NCBI GenBank assembly: GCA_018398805.1
Contig: JAGFBZ010002933.1
Coordinates: 1-64,000 of the forward strand
Direction of reading: 5' to 3'
Length of the DNA stretch: 64,000 bases
From: Hirundichthys speculiger
Lineage: Eukaryota; Chordata; Actinopteri; Beloniformes; Exocoetidae
Position 1 is the stretch's first letter. Every line of letters begins with the position of its first letter. Made by a program: the position numbers and the translations under genes. Under the pieces are notes generated by a model. It saw only the letters and a list, made by a program, of their open reading frames with translations. It made no database searches and was not told the origin of the DNA. Shown here piece after piece: positions 56,501-64,000 of this stretch.

Positions 56501-59320
56501 AACAGCTGTTTAGAACAAAAAAGGTTTTGTATAATTTTGGTGATTTTTTTAAGAATATTAATCACTAATCATTTCAATACTGATCAATAACTTCACTGTT
56601 TTACACTGCAGACACACCAAACTCATTACACACTCCAGGAGTCTCATTATGGTCATACTATACCAGCTGTTTTGAACAAAGAAGGTTTGGTGTAATTTTG
56701 GTGATTTTTTATTTTTATTAATCATTAATAACTTCAATAATGATCAATAACTTCACTGTTTTACACTTCAGACACTCCAAACTCACTACACACTTCAAGA
56801 GTCTCCTTATGGTCATACTACAACAGCTGCTTTGAACAAAAAACGTTTGGCATAATTTTGGTGATTTTTTAATTTTTATTAATCATAAGTAACTTCTATA
56901 ATGGTCAATAACTTCACTGTTTTACAATGCAGACACTCCAAACTCACTACACACTTAATCAATCTCCATCTGGTCATACTACAACAGCTGTGTTGAGAAA
57001 AAAAGGTTTGGTATAATTTTGGTGATTTTATTTATTATTATGCATAATTAATAAGTTCAATAATGATCAATTACTTCACTGTTTTATACTACAGACACTC
57101 CAAACTTACTACACACATTAAAAGTCTCATTATGGTCATACTACAACAGCTGTTTTGAACAAAAAAAGGTTTGGCATAATTTTGGTGAATATTTATTGGG
57201 AATATTAATCACCAATCATTTCATTACTGATCAATAACTTAACGGTTTTACACTACAGAAGGTGGGGCTTGATGTCAAGCCCCAACTTTCCACAAGATGC
57301 AGAGAAAGGTACTTGGAATTATAATCATAGTAATTAAGATCAATTAGTAGTAATATTAGTAGTCATTCTAGTGGAAGTATTATTATTATTTTTATAATAA
57401 AAATGATGATGATTATTATCATTAATATTAGTGACAAACCAATCATCATATCTGGAAGGTGCTATGAAGTCTTTTTGAAATAAAACCTGTTCCATTTATT
57501 GTTTTGTATTTCTCTGTTTTAATACATCACTTTAACATTCACTAATAATAATAGTTACCTAATTTAAAAAAAAAAAAGCAATTGTCAATCAGTGATGAAT
57601 CAGATCACACAAAAAATGATGGAATCATCAAGCTGTCAGCCACTGGATCAATATCTGTTTGATCAGAATTAGCATCTGGACCATGAGGAGACCAGTGATG
57701 TGTGATGAGTCATAATGGTGCCACCACCCAAACCTTTTTTGTTCTAAACAGCTGTTGCAGTATGACCATAAGGAGACTGCTGAAGTGTGTAGTGAGTTTG
57801 GTGTGTCCGCAGTGTAAAACAGTGAAAGTTATTGATCATTATTAAAGTTAGTACTGATTAACAATAATAAAAAGAAATCGCCAAAATTACACCAAACCTT
57901 CTTTGTTTAAAACAGCTGTTGTAGTTTGACTAAAAGGAAACTCTTTATGTGTGTAGTGAGTTTGGAGTGTCTGTAGTGTAAAACCGTGAAGTTATTGATC
58001 AGAAATGATTGGTGATTAATATTCCCAATAAAATTTAACCAAAATTATACCAAACCTTTTTTGTTCAAAAAAGCTGTTGTAGTATGACCAGAAGGAGACT
58101 GCTTAAGTGTGTAGTAAGTTTGGTGTGTCTGCAGTGTAAAACAGTGAAGTTATTGATCAGTATTGAAATGATTGGTGATGAATATTCCCAATAAATATTC
58201 ACCAAAATTATGCCAAAACTTTTTTGCTAAAAACAGCTGTTGTAGTATGGCCATAAGGAGACTCCTGAAGTGTGTAGTGAGTTTGGAGTGTCTGCAGTGT
58301 AAAACAGTGAAGTTATTGATCATTATATAAGTTATTAATAATTAATAATAATTAAAAAAATAACCGAATTTTACCAAACCTTTTTTGCTCAAAACAACTG
58401 TTGTAGTATGACCATAAGGAGACTGCTGAAGTGTGTGGTGAGTTTTGAGTGTCTGCAGTGTAAAACAGTGAAGTTATTGATCATTATATAAGTTATTAAT
58501 GAATAATAATAATTTTAAAAATCACCAAAATTATGCCAAATGTTTTTGTTACATAATAGCTGTTGTAGTATGACCATGAGGGGAACTCTTATGTACGTTG
58601 TGATTTTAGCGTCTATACTTTGTACAACAATGGAGTTATTGATTTTTGTTTCCAGCGTGTTTTTCTTTTGTTGCAATTTGCAGACGGTCCCTGGTCACTG
58701 GCACGGCTGCCAGCTGCGGATTTTCATCAATATTTTACATCGAGCTCACAGGAATGCTTATTTTTGTATAAATCGAGGTTTTTGTCCTTGTAGCTGATAA
58801 TCTATGCTATCAAGATGTGATAGAGGCATCATTTGTGTTTTGACGATGTGTGGCTTCAGACTTATTGATCCCGGAAAGCCGAATCTGTGAATATCTTTGT
58901 AACTTTACTTAAGTTGCAGGAGTGTCTGCCACACTCTGGTCCACTTCACACCCAACACCATCATCAGACAAAAGCTGATGGTTTAACTGGAAACCACAGG
59001 TCCTCACACCAGACAAACGAAACAACTCATGAAAAATAAACTAAATTCAGACATCTTTGATGGATTGAAAGCAGCAGTCCCCTTACCTGCAGCAGGTGAG
59101 TCTTGTCCGCATATCCTTTAACAAACAGCCAGTACAGGGTGGTGGGCCAGCTGGGTCCCGGCAGATCTGCGCCGCCCTTCAGCTTCCCCGCCTGCTCCGT
59201 GGTCGCCGGGACGTTCAGGAGCCTCCGGGGCCCCGCGTTAGGTTTAGGGTTAGGGGGCAGAGTCCGGGCGCAGAGCGGGGAGAGCCGGGAGGACCAGGCT
59301 GCTGCCGCCGGGGAACACAT
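44515..59320 (-). CDS. cyp27a1: Mitochondrial cytochrome P450, sterol 26/27-hydroxylase-like
   Basis: Nine exons on the minus strand: 59087-59320, 53805-53995, 53531-53730, 53248-53445, 51980-52143, 46539-46705, 45534-45615, 45199-45435, 44515-44631 (stop 44515-44517). Every intron is GT-AG, phases match and the product is 529 residues, normal for CYP27. Residues 1-45 are Ala/Arg-rich without acidic residues until 42, a plausible mitochondrial presequence. Motifs: I-helix GGVDT at the exon 5 end joined to TSNT, KETLR (ExxR) ending at 385, PERW 437-440, and haem loop FGVGVRACVG 468-477 with Cys475. CYP27A enzymes oxidise the sterol side chain in bile-acid and oxysterol synthesis using adrenodoxin. 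CYP27B1 or C1 is the alternative, less likely from LPGPSWPTTLYWLFVKGYAD and the exon 4 region. A TATAAAATA on the minus strand at 59506-59514 may be the promoter. Introns 1, 4 and 5 are swollen by transposons. Confidence 0.88.
47543..47701 (-). mobile_element. LINE 3' end inside the hAT
   Basis: Antisense copy of the LINE 3' terminus seen at 18480-18580: on the minus strand ctgctgaagctgctgccccc, then a (TGGA)n tail at its 3' end (plus strand tccatccatcca). It is bordered by similar aggatcaRt sequences at about 47534 and 47701, a probable target duplication. It interrupts the BED exon of the hAT. Confidence 0.75.
48240..48518 (+). mobile_element. tRNA-derived teleost SINE
   Basis: The head resembles a tRNA gene, with an A-box-like tggctcaggtggtagag and a B-box-like ggttcaattcc about 45 bp later. 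A body with gagcaagatactgaaccaag and atcagtgtgtgaatgtgtg follows, then a tail of the LINE type (gataaagcggtatataagtg, cagtccatttac). RNA polymerase III promoter elements are intact, but it is a SINE, not a functional tRNA: the head does not fold into a proper cloverleaf with acceptor stem. Inserted in the hAT. Confidence 0.8.
49100..51979 (-). other. Remainder of P450 intron 5; no gene seen
   Basis: Mixed-composition unique DNA. The frame at 50004-50246 (80 codons) has no recognisable domain and no splice support. No repeat family was identified by eye. Confidence 0.5.
52190..53246 (-). mobile_element. hAT-like MITE filling intron 4, terminus at the splice donor
   Basis: The right end on the minus strand begins taggggtgcacgata at 53246 and continues with repeated gataac/ttatcg/gccgataac motifs. 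The left side (52190-52240) has matching gccgataacgataac sequence, but a clean second terminus and an 8-bp duplication are not visible, so that end is probably eroded. The first nine bases equal those of the hAT at 46999. It accounts for almost all of this 1.1-kb intron, whose neighbours are 74 and 85 bp. Confidence 0.65.
54179..54292. repeat. (CTAAT)n microsatellite
   Basis: About 23 uninterrupted copies of a pentanucleotide in P450 intron 1, ending in a tataat variant. Likely length-polymorphic. Confidence 0.97.
54296..55669. other. P450 intron 1, unique part; no gene seen
   Basis: No domain-bearing frame. The region around 54500-54800 has a repeat-like feel (ggttctggaggaattctggt), possibly a decayed DNA transposon, but I cannot assign it. 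A short GT run occurs at 55081-55094. Confidence 0.4.
55679..58914. mobile_element. Foldback element made of 162-bp subrepeats, 9-bp TSD
   Basis: Termini acttaaataaagttagaaag and (reverse complement) acttaagtaaagttacaaag. The outer 400 bp on each side are long inverted copies of each other. Inside, the left arm holds about seven tandem units (period near 162 bp, each with actccaaactcactacacac, ggtcatactacaacagctg and tcaataacttcactgtttta); the right arm holds about five in opposite orientation. A roughly 460-bp spacer (57260-57720) separates the arms. The flanks are perfect 9-bp repeats tgcaggagt at 55670-55678 and 58915-58923, as made by Mutator-like transposases. No transposase is encoded. 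It lies in P450 intron 1. Confidence 0.9.
58924..59086 (-). other. P450 intron 1, proximal end
   Basis: Short unique sequence leading to the exon 1 donor (CTGCAG|GTAAGG). Nothing else recognised. Confidence 0.5.
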
Positions 59321-59730
59321 CCTGGTAGGAACCAGGATGCTACGCTGAACAAATGACTGAAGGGGCTCTTTCAACACAAACACTGTATTGTGTTTCTCCC
59401 CCTGCAGGAAACCGACACTGTTGCACTTTTCTGATGTATCTAACTGTCCCCTTTCACACACTTACAAGAAGGCTGTATTGTTTTTCAATTTGGAATATAT
59501 TTGGATATTTTATAACCATTCCTGTTAAGAGTTCTCTTCTATATGATTTAATCTTACCGACTCTAAAAATAAGGCAGGTATGATACAAAACAAGCAAACC
59601 CGTGAAAAGTCCTTTCAATTATGCAGTTTATTGTTGCCACCTTGTGGTCATTTAGTGTAACAACACAAGGGTTTATGAATTAGAGAAACGACCCTTTTCA
59701 CAGTTTTATCATAAACTCCCTGATCAAAAA

Positions 59731-59761
59731 ACCTCCGCTTGGCACGACGCCAAGCGGAGGT
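59731..59761. other. Perfect 13-bp hairpin upstream of the P450 gene
   Basis: acctccgcttggc, a 5-base loop acgac, then gccaagcggaggt, preceded by an A run. GC-rich and perfect. About 410 bp upstream of the P450 ATG. Could be a transposon end, a terminator-like RNA hairpin or chance; nothing around it decides. Confidence 0.6.
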
Positions 59762-60345
59762 CAAGGTGGTTCTGGCGGTGGGTTTTGGCACCAGGTGGAG
59801 GACAGGGTCAGTTCTGGTGCCTGCTGCTGCTGTTATCTGGTGGTGTGAGCAGTAGATGAATATAATCTGTGAAGAACTGTGTCATAAAGGACAATATGAA
59901 GAACTTATCCAACAACATGCTGCAACACTGCCAGAACCTCCTAAACAGAACTCCTGATGATCAGATCAGATGAGACTGACAAGTAAAACTAAAGGATCTG
60001 AGGATGACATATCTACAGCATCCACCTGTGAGTGGTACCACCAGTGGTATTTTATCTGCAAACCTTTTTGGTGCATGAGTGGATTATGCTCTGTGATTTT
60101 GAAGATGTTTGGAATGATTGCTGTATTAATAATATGTTGTGAAATGATGCTTTGAATTGATGAATTAAATAATATAGATGTATAGGTTTAGATTTTTTCT
60201 CCTCAGTTGTTATTTGGGTTTGACAATTTGCATGCACTTAACAATCTGCTAATTAACTGAGTGTGAAATTTAACTGACTTGGCTGTATTTAGTATTTAGA
60301 TCATTTATCTGCCGTTGGCATGTTTGAGCCTTTCCACACATTCTA
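59762..60345. other. Intergenic; no gene seen
   Basis: AT-rich sequence with two short overlapping ORFs of about 61 codons (59970-60155 plus, 60052-60237 minus) without domains. Confidence 0.4.
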
Positions 60346-60460
60346 CTAACATGTTCCTGCTAAATTCTGCTTGTAATCTTGCTGCTGTAACAATGTAAAT
60401 TTCCCCATTGTGGGACAAATAAAGGAATATCTTATCTTATCTCTTATCTTAAGATCATTC
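60346..60460 (+). repeat. LINE 3' tail (tcttatctta type)
   Basis: Contains gtaaatttccccattgtggg and acaaataaaggaatatc, ending in tandem ttatc units; a common 3' end of teleost LINEs. The body is absent or unrecognised. Confidence 0.6.
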
Positions 60461-60640
60461 CTGCCAGCAGCCATCAGCCTCCACAACAAGACATCCTAAT
60501 TGATTATTATTGCTGTTATTTATTTATTGTTAAAAAAAAATTGTAAAAAAAAAAAAAAAAAAAAAAAAAGCCTTACTACAATGTTGAATTTCCCTTCTGG
60601 GATTAATAAAGTATTTTTCATTTCATTTCATTACTACATG
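60461..60640 (+). repeat. L2-type LINE 3' end with last codons of ORF2
   Basis: The plus frame at 60461-60499 reads RSFLPAAISLHNKTS then stop, the usual end of fish L2-like ORF2. An A-tract (60533-60569), gaatttcccttctgggatta ataaagt and a tcatttcatt tail follow. 5' truncated. Confidence 0.65.
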
Positions 60641-60832
60641 TTTGGGATTAGTGTTAAAAAAAATTATAAATACCAAAGTAAAATAAATACGATAAATAAA
60701 CAAAAGTACTTTAAAACTTTACTTTAAAATAAAATAAATAACAGACAAATAACCAAAATCCCACACACACACAGAACTATGTACATGAATAAAACTGCTC
60801 AGCAGCCACATATCTGGGAGGGGATAGAGGGG

Positions 60833-61911
60833 CTATTTATTTTTTCTCTTCATTTCTTCTAGCCACTCCTCCTTGGACACAGTCTCCACAGCAGGGCAGT
60901 AAATAGTGTCTTTGTATTGGCTGTGTCCAGTTTCTGCTGTTCCAAACTGCCTGCATTTCTTGCACGTGTTGTGCTGTACTTTACGGGTCAGTTTTCAAGG
61001 GCCGGCAGGAGGAGGGGCAGAAGGCAAGGTAAGCAACTGTGGTGCAGGGACCAGGACAGGTATCTGCATCACTGGACCCAGCAACATTAGCTGAGGAGCA
61101 ACACATGGCTGTGGCTGGACGTTAACCTGAGGGCCTGAAGGTGGAGCAGGGAAGAGCTGCCGCTGGCGATGCACCTTCACAGCTGCTGGTGTTCCAGCTG
61201 TGGGTGACCCCTTCCTTTTCACCTGAGCCTGACCCACGGTGCTGCTGGGCAGATTATACTGATGAGCAGGGCCAGGCTGCAGGGCTGTAGATGGAGGACG
61301 CACTTTTGCAGGGAGGAGAGGGTCAGCTGCAACACACAAGCGTATATTCTGGGGCTGACCAGTCTGACTCAGCAGGTAGTCAACACCAAGCAGCTCACCT
61401 AGGGGAACAAACACATGGACATGCTCACATTCTTACTTGTACCTAAAATATATCCTCACTGTACTTCAGTTAGAACACTGATAACTGATAGATAACCAAC
61501 AGAATTATACCAGTGTATTTGGTGGGTGGCCTGAAGGCAGGCACCAGTGCCTCACCAAACACCTTCAAGCCGTTGGTATTGACAGAGTGGCACACATCTC
61601 CGGCGTATGTGTAAAGAGATGATTGTTTGCTGGTCACAGCTGCAGCGCCCCCGATCCTGGTTCCACCTGTTCAGGCCTTCCAGGAGATACAGTTGAAAAT
61701 TCAGTGCGTTTGCACTGGTTCCTGAGAAAAGAAAGGGAGCGAAAGAAAATGGTTACTGCTTTTTGATCTGAATAATGTGTTCAATGTGTTAATACTGTAT
61801 AATTCATGAGGGACACACACCTGGAATGAACCTGTTCAGGTGGAGGTGAAAGGACTCCTGCCACATCACAAAGGCACCATATGAGGGTCCATCAATGATG
61901 TTATGGAAGAT
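60833..61911 (-). pseudogene. Three-exon gene fragment of unrecognised family, broken
   Basis: Exons read from right to left: about 61911-61821, 61721-61511, 61398-60833, all joined by GT-AG introns (97 and 112 bp) with phase 1 at both junctions. The product includes SYGAFVMWQESFHLHLNRFI, LNFQLYLLEGLNRWNQDR, YTYAGDVCHSVNTNGLKVFG, PPTKYTGELLGVDYLLSQTG, a long Pro/Gln/Val-rich segment, and a terminal cysteine/histidine block (TCKKCRQF ... GHSQY ... YCP) that could bind zinc. Two lesions: one extra base in a five-C run at 61648-61652, and an in-frame TGA at 60995-60997 just before the zinc-like block. I remember related proteins scattered through fish genomes, probably transposon-linked, but cannot name the family. 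The 5' end is missing or not recognised. Confidence 0.6.
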
Positions 61912-62814
61912 AATACAGGTCAATCTCATCCATATTTTTCAAGTTGTCTCCACATTTCCGGAAACCCTCCAAATTTGTAGGTCCCGATCATACCCTTTCC
62001 CTTCCCCGTTAACACAAGCCGCTACCCGCAAATTACGGGTTTAGGAACCTCTGCTAACCACTAATGCAATCTTCTGCTCACTAAAGCTGCTGCCCATTAT
62101 GCCGACTCCTTTACTCACTTTGTAGGTGTGGCAATGGGCGTGGCTTTTGCCCTTTCCGCAAACTCGGTATCTTTCATTCACGGGTTTAGGGTTGCTGGAA
62201 GCAGGTGATCAGACCATCCGCTACCAGCAACCCGCATGTCAGCACGTACAAGAGCGCGTCCAAAAGGCATGAATACACATCCACCTGGTCACATGTGGAC
62301 GTGCACAAATGGCTCCACATCTGGAATGAACTCTTGTATAAAAGCGTGATTTGGCCTCAGTTGAACCCCTGAGAAAATGGCAGAGATCGTCTTAAACGGC
62401 TTGCTCTCCAGTTAAACCATAGACGACCAGAGCATGTTTACTGGAAGCACACCGACTATCTGGGACTTTCAGGTAGCTGATAGGAATTGTCTGTGTAAAT
62501 ACATTTATATGTATCAGTGCAGAGGAGGAGGAGGAAGGAAGAGGAGGAAGCTCTACAGCAGAGTCCCAGACGAGCTGCGAACCAGAGCTGCTCTGATCTG
62601 GATGAAGAGACACTCCATAGCGGTTAGCGGGTATCGCAACCTGCTCTTAAAGGCGATGGCTGCTGACGCACTGATTGGTTTAACAGGTGGAACGCCCTAA
62701 CCACTCCCATGGATAATGTAGCAGGTAGCGCAGGTGGGATAGCGGGTTTAGCAAGGTGGAAGATAGCATTCTTTGTGGGGGAATGCCCCTCCCGCTACCC
62801 GCTATCCCTTAATA
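61912..62814. other. No recognised gene
   Basis: Contains several variants of cccgctacccgc and agcgggtttagc on both sides (62020-62050, 62700-62815), hinting at a decayed MITE. The frame 62434-62700 (88 codons, basic) has no domain. Confidence 0.35.
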
Positions 62815-63174
62815 GCGGCTTTAGCAGATCCGGCGGAAGATCTGGCCCGTAATCTCCAGGATGATTTGTTTGATGGCTGGTGTGATGAACAGGAGAAAGG
62901 TGGATGAAATTTTCCTGGACATGGGCAGCTGAATACCTTGTTGGCCCTGGAGTCATTCATCTGCTCTTCTTCCCTGCTCGCTGTCTCAATCTGATGAGGA
63001 CTGTGCAGTTTTGCTGTTCTTGGACAAACATGTTTCTCTGTCAGCTTTAGGAATTTCCTCTTGTTCTTCATCTGAAGATGCACCATCCTCTGGGTTGCAT
63101 TCCTCCCTATCTTCCTCTACAGATACATCTTTATCCTCTTGAGGTACCACAAGAGGTACCAATATTCTGGACAA
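62815..63174 (-). pseudogene. piggyBac-like transposase fragment
   Basis: The minus frame starts with an acidic run (EEDREECNPEDGASSDEEQE) and continues to ETCLSKNSKTAQSSSD. After a stop and a further frame with two lesions it reads MSRKISSTFLLFITPAIKQI followed by a stop. An acidic N-terminus, a W/C-x-SKNGK-like motif and the FELFIT...I pattern are the landmarks of PGBD proteins (family knowledge). The catalytic part is missing; the fragment ends where LINE sequence begins. Confidence 0.55.
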
Positions 63175-64000
63175 TGTTTACACCACAAACAAAGGAGCCT
63201 ACAAAGCACTCCCCCTCCCCCACCTTGGGGCCTCAGACCACACTACTGTTATGCTAATGCCTGCATATAGACCGCTGGTTAAGGTTACAAAGCCATCCAA
63301 GAAGACGATCCGGGTGTGGCCAGAGGGGTCATCAGAGGCACTCCAGGACTGTTTTTCCACCACAGACATGGAGCATGTTCAGACAGGCAGCCACCCACAA
63401 CAACACCGTAGACCTCCAGGAGTACACAGAGACCATCACTGCCTACACGAGGAAGTGCATGGACGACGTCACGGTCTCCAGAACCATCTCCATCAGAGCC
63501 AGTCAGAAACCATGGCTGACAGGGGAAGTCCACAGGCTCTGGAAGGCTCGGAACACCGCCTTCAGAGCTGGGGACGAGGTGGGCCCAAGGACAGCCAGGG
63601 CCAACCTATCACGGGGCATCAGAGAGGCCAAGAGACAGTACTCCAGGAGGATCGCTGATCACTTCAAGGACAGCAGAGACAGCAGGAACCTGTGACGTGG
63701 AATACAGACTGTCACAGACTACAAGCCCTCTCCGCAGACCTGCGACAACTCCACCTCTCTGCTGAATCAACTGAACGACTTCTTTGCCCGTTTTGAGGCA
63801 GACAAGAACACCCCAGCACAGAAGATCCCTCCACCTCCAAACGACCAGGTGCTGTCCCTATCTCCGGACAGCGTGAGGCGATCACTCAGAAGAATCAATG
63901 CTAGGAAAGCCCCGGGTCCTGACGACATTCCTGGTCACGTCCTGAGAGACTGTGCTGAGGAGCTCACAGATGTCTTCACGGACATCTTTAACACCTCGCT
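63155..64000 (+). pseudogene. L2-type LINE ORF2 fragment (endonuclease end to RT start)
   Basis: Runs off the right edge. The first frame reads NVYTTNKGAYKALPLPHLGA then SDHTTVML, the SDH motif of the AP-endonuclease C-terminus, and RPLVKVTKPSKKTIRVWPEG. A frameshift near 63370 moves to RQAATHNNTVDLQEYTETIT and RAGDEVGPRTARANLSRGIR. A TGA at 63693 replaces an expected tryptophan, after which the frame continues with LLNQLNDFFARFEADKN and SVRRSLRRINARKAPGPDDI, the entry to the RT domain. At least two lesions make this copy dead within the window. Confidence 0.85.

Noticed and set aside
59237..59257. Interstitial telomere repeat
   Set aside because: Too short and imperfect, and it encodes residues of exon 1; kept only as a curiosity.
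59027..59461. Longer P450 N-terminus starting at 59461
   Set aside because: The frame is open upstream, but the extra residues are not a mitochondrial presequence, and the ATG at 59318-59320 gives a family-length product.

Overview
The window looks like teleost fish DNA. Evidence: one spliced cytochrome P450 gene of the CYP27 family with fish-like sequence, a tRNA-derived SINE of teleost type, L2-type and RTE/Rex-type LINE 3' ends, fish hAT/piggyBac/mariner-like elements and gammaretrovirus-like and Ty3/gypsy LTR elements. There is no bacterial or phage-like organisation; nearly everything outside the P450 gene is repeat-derived.

Layout. 1-14736: an almost perfect satellite array of a 67-bp monomer, about a quarter of units carrying a 16-bp insertion (83-bp form). 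14737-19790: unique DNA with LINE fragments and LINE 3' tails. 19791-42961: one minus-strand endogenous retrovirus (ERV-A) whose two LTRs lie 22 kb apart because other elements have jumped into it. These are a full-length plus-strand Ty3/gypsy element (24650-31433), a foldback MITE (31553-32475), a short hAT (33060-33925) and an 8-kb hAT-like composite (34015-42018). The composite contains a mariner-type TIR pair (37547-41136), and that pair encloses the 3' half of a second ERV (LTR 39167-39728) and the 5' end of a piggyBac element. Subtracting the insertions leaves a provirus of about 6.6 kb with no recognisable env and no recognisable RT core.

44515-59320: the only clearly intact cellular gene, a nine-exon mitochondrial P450 (sterol 26/27-hydroxylase, cyp27a1-like) on the minus strand. 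All splice phases close and a 529-residue protein reads through. Its introns hold a 2.1-kb hAT (with a SINE and a LINE end inside it), a MITE whose terminus abuts the exon 4 splice donor, a pentanucleotide microsatellite, and a 3.2-kb foldback element with 9-bp target duplications made of inverted arrays of a 162-bp subrepeat.

59321-64000: LINE tails, a perfect hairpin, a three-exon gene fragment broken by one frameshift and one in-frame TGA, a piggyBac remnant, and an L2-type LINE that runs off the right edge.

The most unusual structures are the nested stack (recoverable from LTRs, TSDs, PBS and PPT), the intron-1 foldback element, and the two-form satellite. All coordinates and translations were read by eye; similarity calls rest on motif recognition, not on searches.
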